From NCBI GenBank assembly GCA_949358305.1, contig OX442320.1, forward strand, positions 5,906,259 through 5,970,258: a DNA stretch of 64,000 bases, in the 5' to 3' direction. The translations under genes and the position numbers were made by a program. The notes below the pieces were generated by a model. The model was not told the DNA's origin. It was given only the letters and a program-made list of their open reading frames with translations, and ran no database searches. Source of the DNA: Strigamia acuminata. Lineage: Eukaryota > Arthropoda > Chilopoda > Geophilomorpha > Linotaeniidae. Below, in pieces: positions 54,201-64,000 of the stretch. Position 1 is the first letter of the stretch; every line of letters starts with the position of its first letter.

Positions 54201-55827
54201 ATCGCCATCGCCTGGCTCATCCTGAGTCCGTCGCGGGCGCTCCGGTACCGCGACACGTCCGTGTGCGCTCCCGGGGCCGACTTCGAGGAGGGACTCGTGC
54301 TCTCGTTTCTGTACGTGATCGTGCTCATGTTGTGCGTGTTCGGCTTCGCGTTCGCGACGCGGAAGGTCGGCACGAACAACCAGGAGTCGCGCTGGATTTT
54401 TCTCTCGACGTCGCTCAATATTCTTTTGTGGATCATTTGGACGGTGATTGCGGTCGTGGGAGAGATTGAGCGAAGGAGTTTGACCATTACGATTGGGAAT
54501 TTTCTGTGTGCGACCATCACGCTCGCTTGTTTATACTTGCCAAAGATTTATTTGTATAGTAGTTTGTTGAAACAAGCGAAGAAGTTGGACATTCGCGCTT
54601 TTTATCCGCAGACTAAAAGCGCGAAGAGAAGACAGCAGGCGGTCACTTGTTTGTATGATCCATTGGCGTATAGGTCCATCACGTCCAGCTGCACTTCTGT
54701 TAATGGTAATGTATGCGGTGTTTGCGGACGGGAAATGCTTTTTTATGCGAAATTTAGACGCATTTCAATGCATTTTCTGGTGAAATAATGCATTTTTTGG
54801 TGAAATAATGCATTTTCAGGCACAAATAATGTATTTTCAGACACACATAATGCATTTTCAGACACATATAATGCATTTTCAGACACAAATAATACATTTT
54901 TATGGGAATAAGTTGTTTTGAGCATGAAGAATTGCATTTTCAAGCAAAACAATGTCTTTTCTGGTGAAATTATGCATTTTCAAGCAAAACAATGCCTTTT
55001 CTGGTGAAATAATGCATTTTCAGACAAAAATGTACCAGACGAATTTAGGCAAAAAAATGCATTTTTAGACAAAATAATGCATTTTTAGAGATAAAAAATT
55101 CATGTTCAGTCATAAAAAAATGCATTTTCAAACATTTTCGGACATCAACAAAAAAACATGCATTTTTTTAAAAAAAAAAAAATGCATTTTATGGGTTCTG
55201 TTTAGTATCAGGGGCCCTCCATTTTATCCAGCTTTCGATCTTTGGATCTAGTTAGGGTCCGGATTCTTAAATGGGGAAGTAGAAAATGCAAAGTGTGTGC
55301 AAACGACAAGGTCAATAAATTGAGGTCTGCAGTGTTGCTTTCCTGCATTCTCTCTGTCTGTGACCTTAGATGAGGTCGTCGTTCTTGTTCTATTTGCGGG
55401 CATTAGGGTCATGATCACTTGATCAGTTGACTGCAATCAATAAATGGGATATTTGTTTGTTTTGTGGAGTTTGGATTGAAATATTTATGTGTGTTTTGTT
55501 GTTTTAGGGACGTTCGGTGGCACCAAACTGAATGTGGGTAAAAAGGAGACGGGTGATAATAATAAAAACCAAAACAAACATCATTCACCGACGAGATATC
55601 CACGACTCGTTTACGATAACAGGAGTCAGTTCCATGTGGAGAAGTTTCCAAGCGTCAATGGGAACAATCACAATTCATCAAAACACAATGGTGCTGTATT
55701 TATTTCCTAGTGACCCATTTTGATTATGTTATCTGGTTTTAATTTTTCTTTTTTGTGATTGATAGGTTTTTCGGCCATGAATAAAACAACATCGAGGAAC
55801 AATCACGATAAAATAGATTACTTTTGA
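51292..55827 (+). CDS. Class C G-protein-coupled receptor, metabotropic-glutamate-like
   Basis: Six exons join in phase: 51292-51405, 51663-52724, 52789-52983, 53637-54705, 55508-55690 and 55766-55827, 894 aa. A signal peptide opens the protein (MQLGAALLLSFAFVLFHLQI). A periplasmic-binding-protein-like ligand domain follows (DFYIVLLFPVHQPD; LRAAGIRLMSVIYSDNVYG; VYYARQLYG near its end). Only a short linker with three close cysteines (CVGPCARACP) stands where mGluRs have a nine-cysteine domain. Seven membrane spans follow in the class C pattern: TWGIVMSTLSALGILSVIAT, DYIVLVGIFFEYGVNFAFIA, LLMGVAYAIVFSAKLVKVVN, FALVVSVSLAAFQAAIAIAW, VLSFLYVIVLMLCVFGFAFA, WIFLSTSLNILLWIIWTVIA and FLCATITLACLYLPKIYLYS. 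The amino-acid-binding Ser/Thr signature of glutamate receptors is not obvious, so the ligand is unknown. An upstream ATG at 51272 opens a 10-codon frame overlapping the start. Confidence 0.9.
53010..53575. repeat. Intronic simple/minisatellite repeat, ~18-bp unit TTTCGATTTTTTACAATT
   Basis: The intron between 52983 and 53637 consists of about thirty imperfect copies of TTTCGATTTTTTACAATT and shortened forms. It gives long Phe-rich open frames that are not genes. Confidence 0.92.
54760..55190. repeat. Intronic minisatellite, ~25-bp unit with AATGCATTTTCAGACA
   Basis: The intron after 54705 begins with about fifteen imperfect units of the type AATGCATTTTCAGACACAAA, some with GGTGAAAT in place of the CAGACA part. 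Units carry TTTTCAG. Confidence 0.9.
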
Positions 55828-56001
55828 TAATAATAGTTGATTTTTGATTAATTGTTTTAATGTCATTTTTTTTTTTTTGTATAAATAAAAAATTTACTAA
55901 ATTTTTTCGTGAACTCTGAATTGAAAGTGGTTTATATTGAGGAGATTTGATGTATTCATTTGAGGGAACTAAAAATGTGATGATAGGCGGGCAAAAACAG
56001 C

Positions 56002-56650
56002 GTTGCCATCTAGCGGATTTTGTCTGAACTTTGCGAGTTTGTAGGAATAGCCCAAGATGGCGCCAGCGGTTTCGGCAAAATATTTGTTACATTTGAAACG
56101 AATTTATATCTTGTTTTTGGTATGTATTAATATTAGCGCATTCGAAGCAAACCTTATAGTTTTAACAGATCTAATTATTATTTAAGTTATTTTACAATGA
56201 TGTAATTTAGTAAACCCGATAACCGGGTTGCCATCTAGCGGATTTTGTTTGAACTTTGCAAGTTCGTAGGAATGGCGCCAGCGGTTTCGGCGAAATATTT
56301 GTTACATTTGAAATGAATTTATATCTTGTTTTTGGTATGTATTAATATTAGCGCATTCGAAACAAATCTTATAGTTTTAACAGATCTAATTATCATTCAC
56401 GTTATTTTACAACGATGTAATTTAGTGAATTACACGCCCGATAACCGGGTTGCCATCTAGCGGATTTTGTTTGAACTTTGCAAGTTTGTAGGAATAGCCC
56501 GAGATGGCGTCAGCGCTTTTGCTGGTCTTTTCTGAGGAATGAAAACGTATTCACTTCTATAGAGTCTGATACATATTAATATTAGCGCACAAAAATAAAA
56601 CATTTATTTCATAACAGATCTCACTTTCATACGAGTTATTATATATTTGC
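56002..56650. repeat. Tandem repeat of ~224 bp, two full copies and a partial third
   Basis: GTTGCCATCTAGCGGATTTT starts copies at 56002, 56227 and 56449. The first two units are 225 and 222 bp and closely similar, including GCGCCAGCGGTTTCGGC and TTATATCTTGTTTTTGGTAT. The third diverges after its first 80 bp but keeps AATATTAGCGCA and AACAGATCT words. Confidence 0.9.
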
Positions 56651-58300
56651 CGCCATTAGCCGTTTTCTGGCTCTCGCCATCTTGAATTTACCGTCTCTCG
56701 ATTGAGAACCACAACTGAAATTGAATGTGAATACCTCTTCCACTTGGTAAAGTAGTTTAAATGTTTTTACAAAGAATTAATGCTGAAATATAAGTTGTAA
56801 ATTTTTAATTTCAGATTGCACTCGAAAGCCCCGATTTCATCAACTGATTGCTAAAAAAAAAACCAAGAAAAACAATTCCCCACGAAAAATTCGACGATCC
56901 GTTAACAGTGTTCATCGTTCAGTGCTTTTCTGGCTCCACATGTGTGGCGCGATGGTCGGAGTGATGAAAAATACAAATCTTCGGTTCTTAGCCAATTAAA
57001 AGAGAGAAAACTTCAATTGGAACTATATCTACTTGTAGAACATGTACAAAAAAATAGAAATTTACTCGGAATCAACTCATAAAATGAAAAATTTCCTTAT
57101 AAAGTGATGTGAAGAGCAAACTCGAGGCGCTGGAAGATGAAACGATGGACGCACAAACTCGAACGAGTGAAGGAAGTCGAGAGGTCGCCTCGAAGGAAAA
57201 CATAAGAGAAGTTGAGTTTGAGTAAACTGTCTTGAAGTGTAATTAAACCGAGCGAAGAAAAAGTAGGAGACTATGAGTTTGGAATGCGTCGAAATGTGTT
57301 CAAATGACTAAGCTGCGAATTCAACTCAAAAACCTCAAAGTATATAGTTCACTCGAAGATGAAACAGAAAGATAACGAAATTATAAACGAAATTATAAAT
57401 TAATTGATACGATTTTTACAGGAAATTGCGGCGGAAAACATGGAGAGGGAAAAGCTCGCCTTCAAATCCGATTTCAAATTGACGCAATTCAGACTTGGAC
57501 AGACTTGACGAGAGTTTTTGGTGCAGTCGGTGCTCATTCCGTATCGAGTGGATAATTGAGTTAAGTAATTCAATTTAATTAAGTAACAATTAATTTTTGA
57601 CGTAATAAACATTAACTGATAAATGTTTATTCGGAATCTTATTTTTTTTCTAGGGAATTTGCATCGTGTATTGTATTGTCGGATTTTAGCTGAGAGTCTT
57701 TTCCGCCAGAAAGATGATGTTTCCAAGGAGCCTACGCTTGAGGAAGTTCGATGGAACTTTGGTCTCACTTTTAATCACTAGTTGTTGGTGTCGTAGTCAG
57801 ATTAGCAGCTTTATTGTTAATATTAGCGTATAAAAACGAAACATTTAATTCACAACATATCTCATTATTGTACCAACCTCTCGCCATCTTGAATTTTTCA
57901 TCACAAACGGAAATTCAATATGAACACATTGTTTAATTGGTAAAGTTGCTAACATTTCTTGAAGTTGAGCTTGGAATGCGACGAGATTTCAAGAGAAATG
58001 CAACAGAAAGAGAAGGAAAGAATTCAGAGGAAAGAAAGGGAAGAAGTCAGTTGTCGCGAACTTTGATGAATTTTATTTAATGAATTTTATTTGACTTTTA
58101 CTATAGAAATTGCAGTGGAAAACATGAAAAAGGAAAGCCATGTCATCAAATGTGTCTTGAATCCACGATTCACAGACGGCCATGACGGAAAACTGAGAGC
58201 GTGCAGTGAATCGGTTTGGAAGCGTTTTCGTTGAGCAGCCGCCATTCGAGGCAGTTTGTTATTCGGTGCATTCATTTGGTGGTCGTGTCGCATCGAGTGG
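56580..58300 (+). pseudogene. Tandemly duplicated locus with exon-like remnants
   Basis: Two adjacent segments resemble each other: 56580-57560 and about 57815-58310. Shared landmarks are ATTAGCGCA/ATTAGCGTA near each start, CTCGCCATCTTGAATTT, a TTGGTAAAGT(A/T)G word, GTTTGGAATGCG or GCTTGGAATGCG, and an exon-like block after an acceptor. The exon-like blocks are 57422-57508 (EIAAENMEREKLAFKSDFKL, then stop) and 58107-58234 (IAVENMKKESHVIKCVLNPR, then stop). Charged Glu/Lys-rich frames precede each one. I recognise no family. The copies may be exons of a fast-evolving gene pair or decayed duplicates; the frames are too short to decide. 55828-56001 and the gaps between blocks hold nothing else. 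Confidence 0.4.
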
Positions 58301-58802
58301 GTCTGAATAACAACATAAACGTTTGTATTTTTTTTAAAGTAGTTACCTTAGATTGTTTTCCACCGTGAAGATGCATATCTTTGTTCTTGGAGCGACAATT
58401 TAACACAACAAGTGGGGCGATTTGCAAAACTTGCCACGGTATGTTTGACGCTACGGGTTGAGAGCGATTGGTTTGAAATTAATGTTTTTTTTTTGCTCGT
58501 TTGAGGTTGTTTTTACCTGAATGAGGCAGACAGGTGAGCAGAGGTAAAGCGGGCTTCATTTTGCTCTTTTTTGGTATTTATTTGGATCGATTAGTTGCTA
58601 AGTAACTAGAGCACTGATTTGTGTATAAGTTAGTGGGTAATGATTATTATTATTACTGATAATGACGGATTTTTCTCTTTGTAGTTTTAATGAATTATTT
58701 TTCCAGTCGCGAATAAGATTTTCTCAAACGTGATGTGCGGGTAAGTGTTTTATTTAATTTTTTATTTTATAAGAAGTTTGCTCATGTAAAATTAAAGGAT
58801 TA

Positions 58803-59247
58803 GTGTTTGGAATAGTATCGGTACTAAGTAAGCGATAGTTGCATCGCGCCACCATAGTAAAGGTGATATTTTGTGACGTCATCGTTTGTACCGTGGTTGA
58901 ATCGAGTTTTGGATTTTACTTTACATGCGGGTTTGATAAGGTAGGGCGACTATCAAAGTGCACTTTTTTGATTCGTTGTTGAGATTCGTTGTATTCGTGG
59001 ACGATTATGAAAAATACCTCGTTTCATAGGCGACATCCGACGATTTAATAAACGTATTACCGTAATAAGTTATCGATTTATCGGCCGCATCGAAGCATGA
59101 ACTGTCGATAGAATTTTGCTTTGAATTTTATTCATGTTTGGAATAGTGTCGGTAGGCGACAGTTGCATCGCGCTACCATAGTAAAGGTGATATTTTGTGA
59201 CGTCATCGTTTGTACCGTGGTTGAATCGAGTTTTGGATTTTACTTTT
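58803..59247. repeat. ~110-bp direct repeat spaced by ~335 bp
   Basis: The stretch starting GTTTGGAATAGT and running through TTGCATCGCGC, TAGTAAAGGTGATATTTTGT and ACCGTGGTTGAATCGAGTTT occurs at about 58803-58923 and again at about 59142-59247. The two copies are nearly identical apart from a small indel near the start. The copies lie in sequence otherwise without recognised genes (58310-60100). Confidence 0.85.
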
Positions 59248-60115
59248 GGTGCCAGTTTTCAGGAACAGTTAGGGCTCGGTTTGCGTGTAAATAAGTTTGT
59301 AGTTGTTGAAAATACTCATTAATGGGATAGATATAAGAGCTAGAATTAGTTATGAGTTGAAATTTAGTGTTGAAACGTGAATGTGACGTGAAAACAAACT
59401 CAACATAGGCGAAAATGATAGAGATGGAGGAAACTGCCAAACCAAGCCTCGCGGATCGAAATCAGAAGATAAAGAGAGTCACGATTGGAGAATTAGAGTG
59501 AATTTTGTCGATTTTTTAAAATTGATTTTATTTAATGTGATTTTGCGCCATCTGTGGGCAATTGTATGTGACTAAAAGGTCATTTTTAGTTCGACCGTAG
59601 CTCACGGATGGCACGACGGAGCTGGAAGCATTCCGCACGCTCATTAAATATTCAAAAATCCGAAATTTAATTTATTTTTTCTTCAGAGTGCAAACCAGAA
59701 AGAAGTGCGGGAGCAACGTTCGAGGTAAGCTATCTTTGTTTAGTCTTATTATTTTTACAGATTTTTAGTTTTATTTTCTCCGCACTTAAATGAATTAGTG
59801 GTTCTGTTTAAACTGTCGTGTCTGTTTGTTATTCGCGCTCGTTGCTGCCTATTTTTTTAACTTCTCCTATTTTTATGGTTATATGAATTTTGACTTTGCT
59901 TTATTTTATTGAAAATTGTATGTCATTTTGTACTCCATTATACACTTTTTTTGCCTATTATGTTTACTGATATTTTCTTTTCTTTCTAGATGTATTACAC
60001 TTCTAAATTCACGGGTGTGTAATTTGAAGACATGCTAGGAACTTCGTCGGACAAAGACAGAGCTATTGGAATTCACTTCACACACAATTTATTTTAATTG
60101 TATTTAAATAAATGT

Positions 60116-62453
60116 ATACTTTTTTCTACTCTTCCCTCCATTTTCCCTTTCTCTTTCTCTTTCTCTTTTCCTCCATTTTCCCTTTCTCTTTCTCTTTTCC
60201 TCCATTTTCCCTTTCTCTTTCTCTTTTCCTCCATTTTCCCTTTCTCTTTCTCTTTTCCTCCATTTTCCCTTTCTCTTTTCCTCCATTTTCCCTTTCTCTT
60301 TTCCTCCATTTTCCCTTTCTCTTTTCCTCCATTTTCCCTTTCTCTTTTCCTCCATTTTCCCTTTCTCTTTTCCTCCATTTTCCCTTTCTCTTTTCCTCCA
60401 TTTTCCCTTTCTCTTTTCCTCCATTTTCCCTTTCTCTTTTCCTCCATTTTCCCCTTCTCTTTTCCTCCATTTTCCCTTTCTCTTTTCCTCCATTTTCCCT
60501 TTCTCTTTTCCTCCATTTTCCCTTTCTCTTTCTCTTTTCCTCCATTTTCCCTTTCTCTTTCTCTTTTCCTCCATTTTCCCTTTCTCTTTTCCTCCATTTT
60601 CCCTTTCTCTTTTCCTCCATTTTCCCTTTCTCTTTTCCTCCATTTTCCCTTTCTCTTTTCCTCCATTTTCCCCTTCTCTTTTCCTCCATTTTCCCCTTCT
60701 CTTTTCCTCCATTTTCCCTTTCTCTTTTCCTCCATTTTCCCTTTCTCTTTTCCTCCATTTTCCCTTTCTCTTTCTCTTTTCCTCCATTTTCCCTTTCTCT
60801 TTTCCTCCATTTTCCCTTTCTCTTTTCCTCCATTTTCCCTTTCTCTTTTCCTCCATTTTCCCTTTCTCTTTTCCTCCATTTTCCCCTTCTCTTTTCCTCC
60901 ATTTTCCCCTTCTCTTTTCCTCCATTTTCCCTTTCTCTTTTCCTCCATTTTCCCTTTCTCTTTTCCTCCATTTTCCCTTTCTCTTTCTCTTTTCCTCCAT
61001 TTTCCCTTTCTCTTTCTCTTTTCCTCCATTTTCCCTTTCTCTTTTCCTCCATTTTCCCTTTCTCTTTTCCTCCATTTTCCCTTTCTCTTTCTCTTTTCCT
61101 CCATTTTCCCTTTCTCTTTTCCTCCATTTTCCCTTTCTCTTTCTCTTTTCCTCCATTTTCCCTTTCTCTTTTCCTCCATTTTCCCTTTCTCTTTTCCTCC
61201 ATTTTCCCTTTCTCTTTTCCTCCATTTTCCCTTTCTCTTTTCCTCCATTTTCCCTTTCTCTTTTCCTCCATTTTCCCTTTCTCTTTTCCTCCATTTTCCC
61301 CTTCTCTTTTCCTCCATTTTCCCTTTCTCTTTTCCTCCATTTTCCCTTTCTCTTTTCCTCCATTTTCCCTTTCTCTTTCTCTTTTCCTCCATTTTCCCTT
61401 TCTCTTTCTCTTTTCCTCCATTTTCCCTTTCTCTTTTCCTCCATTTTCCCTTTCTCTTTTCCTCCATTTTCCCTTTCTCTTTCTCTTTTCCTCCATTTTC
61501 CCTTTCTCTTTTCCTCCATTTTCCCTTTCTCTTTTCCTCCATTTTCCCTTTCTCTTTTCCTCCATTTTCCCTTTCTCTTTTCCTCCATTTTCCCCTTCTC
61601 TTTTCCTCCATTTTCCCCTTCTCTTTTCCTCCATTTTCCCTTTCTCTTTTCCTCCATTTTCCCTTTCTCTTTTCCTCCATTTTCCCTTTCTCTTTCTCTT
61701 TTCCTCCATTTTCCCTTTCTCTTTTCCTCCATTTTCCCTTTCTCTTTTCCTCCATTTTCCCTTTCTCTTTTCCTCCATTTTCCCTTTCTCTTTTCCTCCA
61801 TTTTCCCCTTCTCTTTTCCTCCATTTTCCCCTTCTCTTTTCCTCCATTTTCCCTTTCTCTTTTCCTCCATTTTCCCTTTCTCTTTTCCTCCATTTTCCCT
61901 TTCTCTTTCTCTTTTCCTCCATTTTCCCTTTCTCTTTCTCTTTTCCTCCATTTTCCCTTTCTCTTTTCCTCCATTTTCCCTTTCTCTTTTCCTCCATTTT
62001 CCCTTTCTCTTTCTCTTTTCCTCCATTTTCCCTTTCTCTTTTCCTCCATTTTCCCTTTCTCTTTCTCTTTTCCTCCATTTTCCCTTTCTCTTTTCCTCCA
62101 TTTTCCCTTTCTCTTTTCCTCCATTTTCCCTTTCTCTTTTCCTCCATTTTCCCTTTCTCTTTCTCTTTTCCTCCATTTTCCCTTTCTCTTTTCCTCCATT
62201 TTCCCTTTCTCTTTTCCTCCATTTTCCCTTTCTCTTTTCCTCCATTTTCCCCTTCTCTTTTCCTCCATTTTCCCCTTCTCTTTTCCTCCATTTTCCCCTT
62301 CTCTTTTCCTCCATTTTCCCCTTCTCTTTTCCTCCATTTTCCCCTTCTCTTTTCCTCCATTTTCCCCTTCTCTTTTCCTCCATTTTCCCTTTCTCTTTTC
62401 CTCCATTTTCCCCTTCTCTTTTCCTCCATTTTCCCCTTCTCTTTTCCTCCAAA
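60116..62453. repeat. 2.3-kb polypyrimidine satellite, 23-bp unit with 29-bp variant
   Basis: The basic unit TTTTCCTCCATTTTCCC plus TTTCTC is 23 bp; some units have an extra TTTCTC (29 bp), and some read CCCCTTCTC. The plus strand is pyrimidine except for one A per unit, so the minus strand is nearly pure purine. Because 23 and 29 are both 2 modulo 3, several frames on both strands stay open for about 780 codons, but they have no coding meaning. Variant units recur with a spacing that suggests a higher-order structure. Confidence 0.97.
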
Positions 62454-62816
62454 AACATCTCCCACGTGAATTATTCCTTTATATATATAAAAGCAGCTAA
62501 GTCATTTTTGAAAAATTTGCGATGTAGGTGGAAGATTGGAAATAATTGTTTTATAAGAAATAAAAGAATGCTATTAAAATACTTTATTCAATGCTCAATT
62601 TACAAAATCAATTATTGGACTTAGCGTAAAAATGACACTTAGAAATATTTACACAATGGGACTTTGTGAATATTTACACAATGGGACTTTGTGAATATTT
62701 TTCACAATACACTATAAAAATAATCAATATACATGAAATGATAAATCAAAATTAAACTAGAAAAATTCACTATCGCAGGACAATCCTATTTGAAGTCGTC
62801 GTAGGGCGGGATAATT
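62454..62816. other. Spacer between two satellites, no gene seen
   Basis: A+T-rich sequence. A short duplication (CACAATGGGACTTTGTGAAT) occurs twice at about 62654-62700. The right part is related to the sequence ending the window, indicating a tandem duplication of about 1.15 kb. Confidence 0.5.
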
Positions 62817-63765
62817 TTATTCGAAGTCGTTGTTGCCGCGTTTCAATTTTCGTATTCCTAAACTGAAAAAGAATTTAGAAAAGCGTTAATAATGGCGGAC
62901 TCGATAAAGAAAAGCGTTAATAATGGCGGACTCGATAAAGAAAAGCGTTAATAATGGCGGACTCGATAAAGAAAAGCGTTAATAATGGCGGACTCGATAA
63001 AGAAAAGCGTTAATAATGGCGGACTCGATAAAGAAAAGCGTTAATAATGGCGGACTCGATAAAGAAAAGCGTTAATAATGGCGGACTCGATAAAGAAAAG
63101 CGTTAATAATGGCGGACTCGATAAAGAAAAGCGTTAATAATGGCGGACTCGATAAAGAAAAGCGTTAATAATGGCGGACTCGATAAAGAAAAGCGTTAAT
63201 AATGGCGGACTCGATAAAGAAAAGCGTTAATAATGGCGGACTCGATAAAGAAAAGCGTTAATAATGGCGGACTCGATAAAGAAAAGCGTTAATAATGGCG
63301 GACTCGATAAAGAAAAGCGTTAATAATGGCGGACTCGATAAAGAAAAGCGTTAATAATGGCGGACTCGATAAAGAAAAGCGTTAATAATGGCGGACTCGA
63401 TAAAGAAAAGCGTTAATAATGGCGGACTCGATAAAGAAAAGCGTTAATAATGGCGGACTCGATAAAGAAAAGCGTTAATAATGGCGGACTCGATAAAGAA
63501 AAGCGTTAATAATGGCGGACTCGATAAAGAAAAGCAGTAATGGAGGACTCGATAAAGAAAAGCAATATTCGCGAAGTTCTAACATTTCATGCATAAGCCT
63601 AAACCTAAAGGTTAAATTCATTCAAATAAACGAAATATAACTTCCTAATAAAAGACTCTGGACTACAAACTAAACAAGGATTAACAATAAAAATAAAAAA
63701 ATTCCAAAAGAACTTACTGGGATGCGACTGCCTCCGTGGTCGAATGCCGAATGAAATCAAGGTAC
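62817..63765 (-). CDS. Putative small minus-strand gene, last two exons (5' end not found)
   Basis: Two exon candidates on the minus strand are bounded by good splice sites: 63718-63765 (after TTTTAG, before GTAAGT) and 62817-62860 (after TTTCAGTTTAG), ending with a stop. In the best phase they read TLISFGIRPRRQSHP, then RIRKLKRGNNDFE. A second acceptor (TTTTTCAG, exon start 62862) gives a different join in another phase. The last exon has a diverged copy at the right edge of the window that also encodes RKLKR and an acidic tail, which supports it being coding. No family is recognised. The intron contains the 31-bp satellite. The upstream exons are not seen between 63766 and 63943. Confidence 0.4.
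62883..63562. repeat. 31-bp satellite, 21 apparently identical copies
   Basis: The unit is GCGTTAATAATGGCGGACTC followed by GATAAAGAAAA. As far as I can read, 21 consecutive copies (62883-63533) are identical, followed by a degenerate copy with GCAGTAATGGAGGACTC. Such homogeneity contrasts with the decayed minisatellites elsewhere in the window. Each unit includes AATGGCGG, which resembles the core of YY1/Pho-type sites. Confidence 0.97.
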
Positions 63766-63943
63766 CTAAAACAAATGAAATATTCACCGCATGAAGTCAT
63801 GTCCTAATTTGCAAACTTGAACGGTGGCGCCACTTAAAAAACCATTTACATAATGCAAAAATGGCACTTAAAAATACAAAAAAAATATACAAAAAAAATC
63901 AATAAAACAAAATTAAACAATTAGAAAAAAATTGCGAGGACTG

Positions 63944-64000
63944 GAAGGACAATCCTGTTTGAACTCGTCGTTGTCCCGCTTCAATTTCCGGTCTTCCTAG
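63944..64000 (-). CDS. Duplicated copy of the last exon, cut by the window edge
   Basis: On the minus strand, after a CTAG at the edge, the sequence encodes EDRKLKRDNDEFKQDC, comparable to IRKLKRGNNDFE in the exon at 62817-62860; the surrounding AGGACAATCCT(A/G)TTTGAA sequence is also shared. The copy has lost the stop position of its sister and reads a little further. It is likely the 3' part of a tandem paralogue continuing beyond the window, or a decayed copy. Confidence 0.35.

Noticed and set aside
53732-54520. Arg-rich frame and antisense frame overlapping the 7TM exon
   Set aside because: They are shadows of the GC-rich receptor exon, which has seven convincing membrane spans in the chosen frame.
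60094-62500. Frames of about 770-800 codons in several phases on both strands
   Set aside because: They are a by-product of a 23/29-bp satellite without stops; the peptides are low-complexity (EEKRKGKWRK or FPFSFPPFS types) and overlap each other in all phases.
62883-63562. Possible CRISPR array
   Set aside because: The 31-bp units are directly adjacent with no spacers, in a eukaryotic context; it is a satellite.

Overview
The window is eukaryotic and animal. Coding sequence is split into short exons, most of 50-400 bp, with GT-AG introns. Many introns are only 50-100 bp; the longer ones are filled with tandem repeats or small transposons. Exons are balanced to GC-rich while introns and intergenic DNA are strongly A+T-rich. 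The gene set (RAD54L, TBC1D10, ataxin-2, QPRT, AIFM3, CAMKK, an ACDH-11/AidB-type acyl-CoA dehydrogenase, HPD, a class C GPCR) and the compact introns suggest an invertebrate metazoan. I cannot place the phylum. I joined all exon models by hand from splice sites, reading-frame phase and remembered protein families; no search was run.

Layout. 1-480: 3' end of RAD54L (+). 917-1226: a small inverted-repeat transposon. 1310-3581: TBC1D10-like Rab GAP (-), divergent from ataxin-2 (+, 4732-10752, 17 exons). QPRT (-, 11549-12599) lies tail-to-tail with ataxin-2, and AIFM3 (-, 12842-15936) lies just upstream of QPRT on the same strand. 16-17.5 kb holds probable 5' exons of CAMKK. Then comes a roughly 13.5-kb intron that serves as a transposon graveyard, with nested MITEs, a fold-back element and a 5S-rRNA-derived sequence. 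The CAMKK body follows at 31127-35574 (+). 36111-38598: ACDH-11-like gene (-). 41203-46307: a novel-looking 904-aa coiled-coil protein (+). 46619-48686: HPD (+). 51292-55827: class C GPCR (+) that almost lacks the cysteine-rich domain.

From 55.9 kb to the end there is no confident gene. This part holds tandemly duplicated locus remnants, a 2.3-kb polypyrimidine satellite (60.1-62.5 kb) and a 31-bp satellite of 21 apparently identical copies (62.9-63.6 kb). The 31-bp satellite sits in the intron of a small putative minus-strand gene whose last exon is duplicated at the window edge.

The genes do not form one pathway. QPRT (NAD synthesis) and AIFM3 (Rieske/NADH-type reductase) are adjacent, and HPD and the acyl-CoA dehydrogenase are both catabolic. 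The most striking genome-level features are private minisatellites in many longer introns, several with a unit that repeats a 3'-splice-site-like T(n)(C)AG motif, and multi-level nesting of MITEs with TA, TTA and TTAA target duplications.
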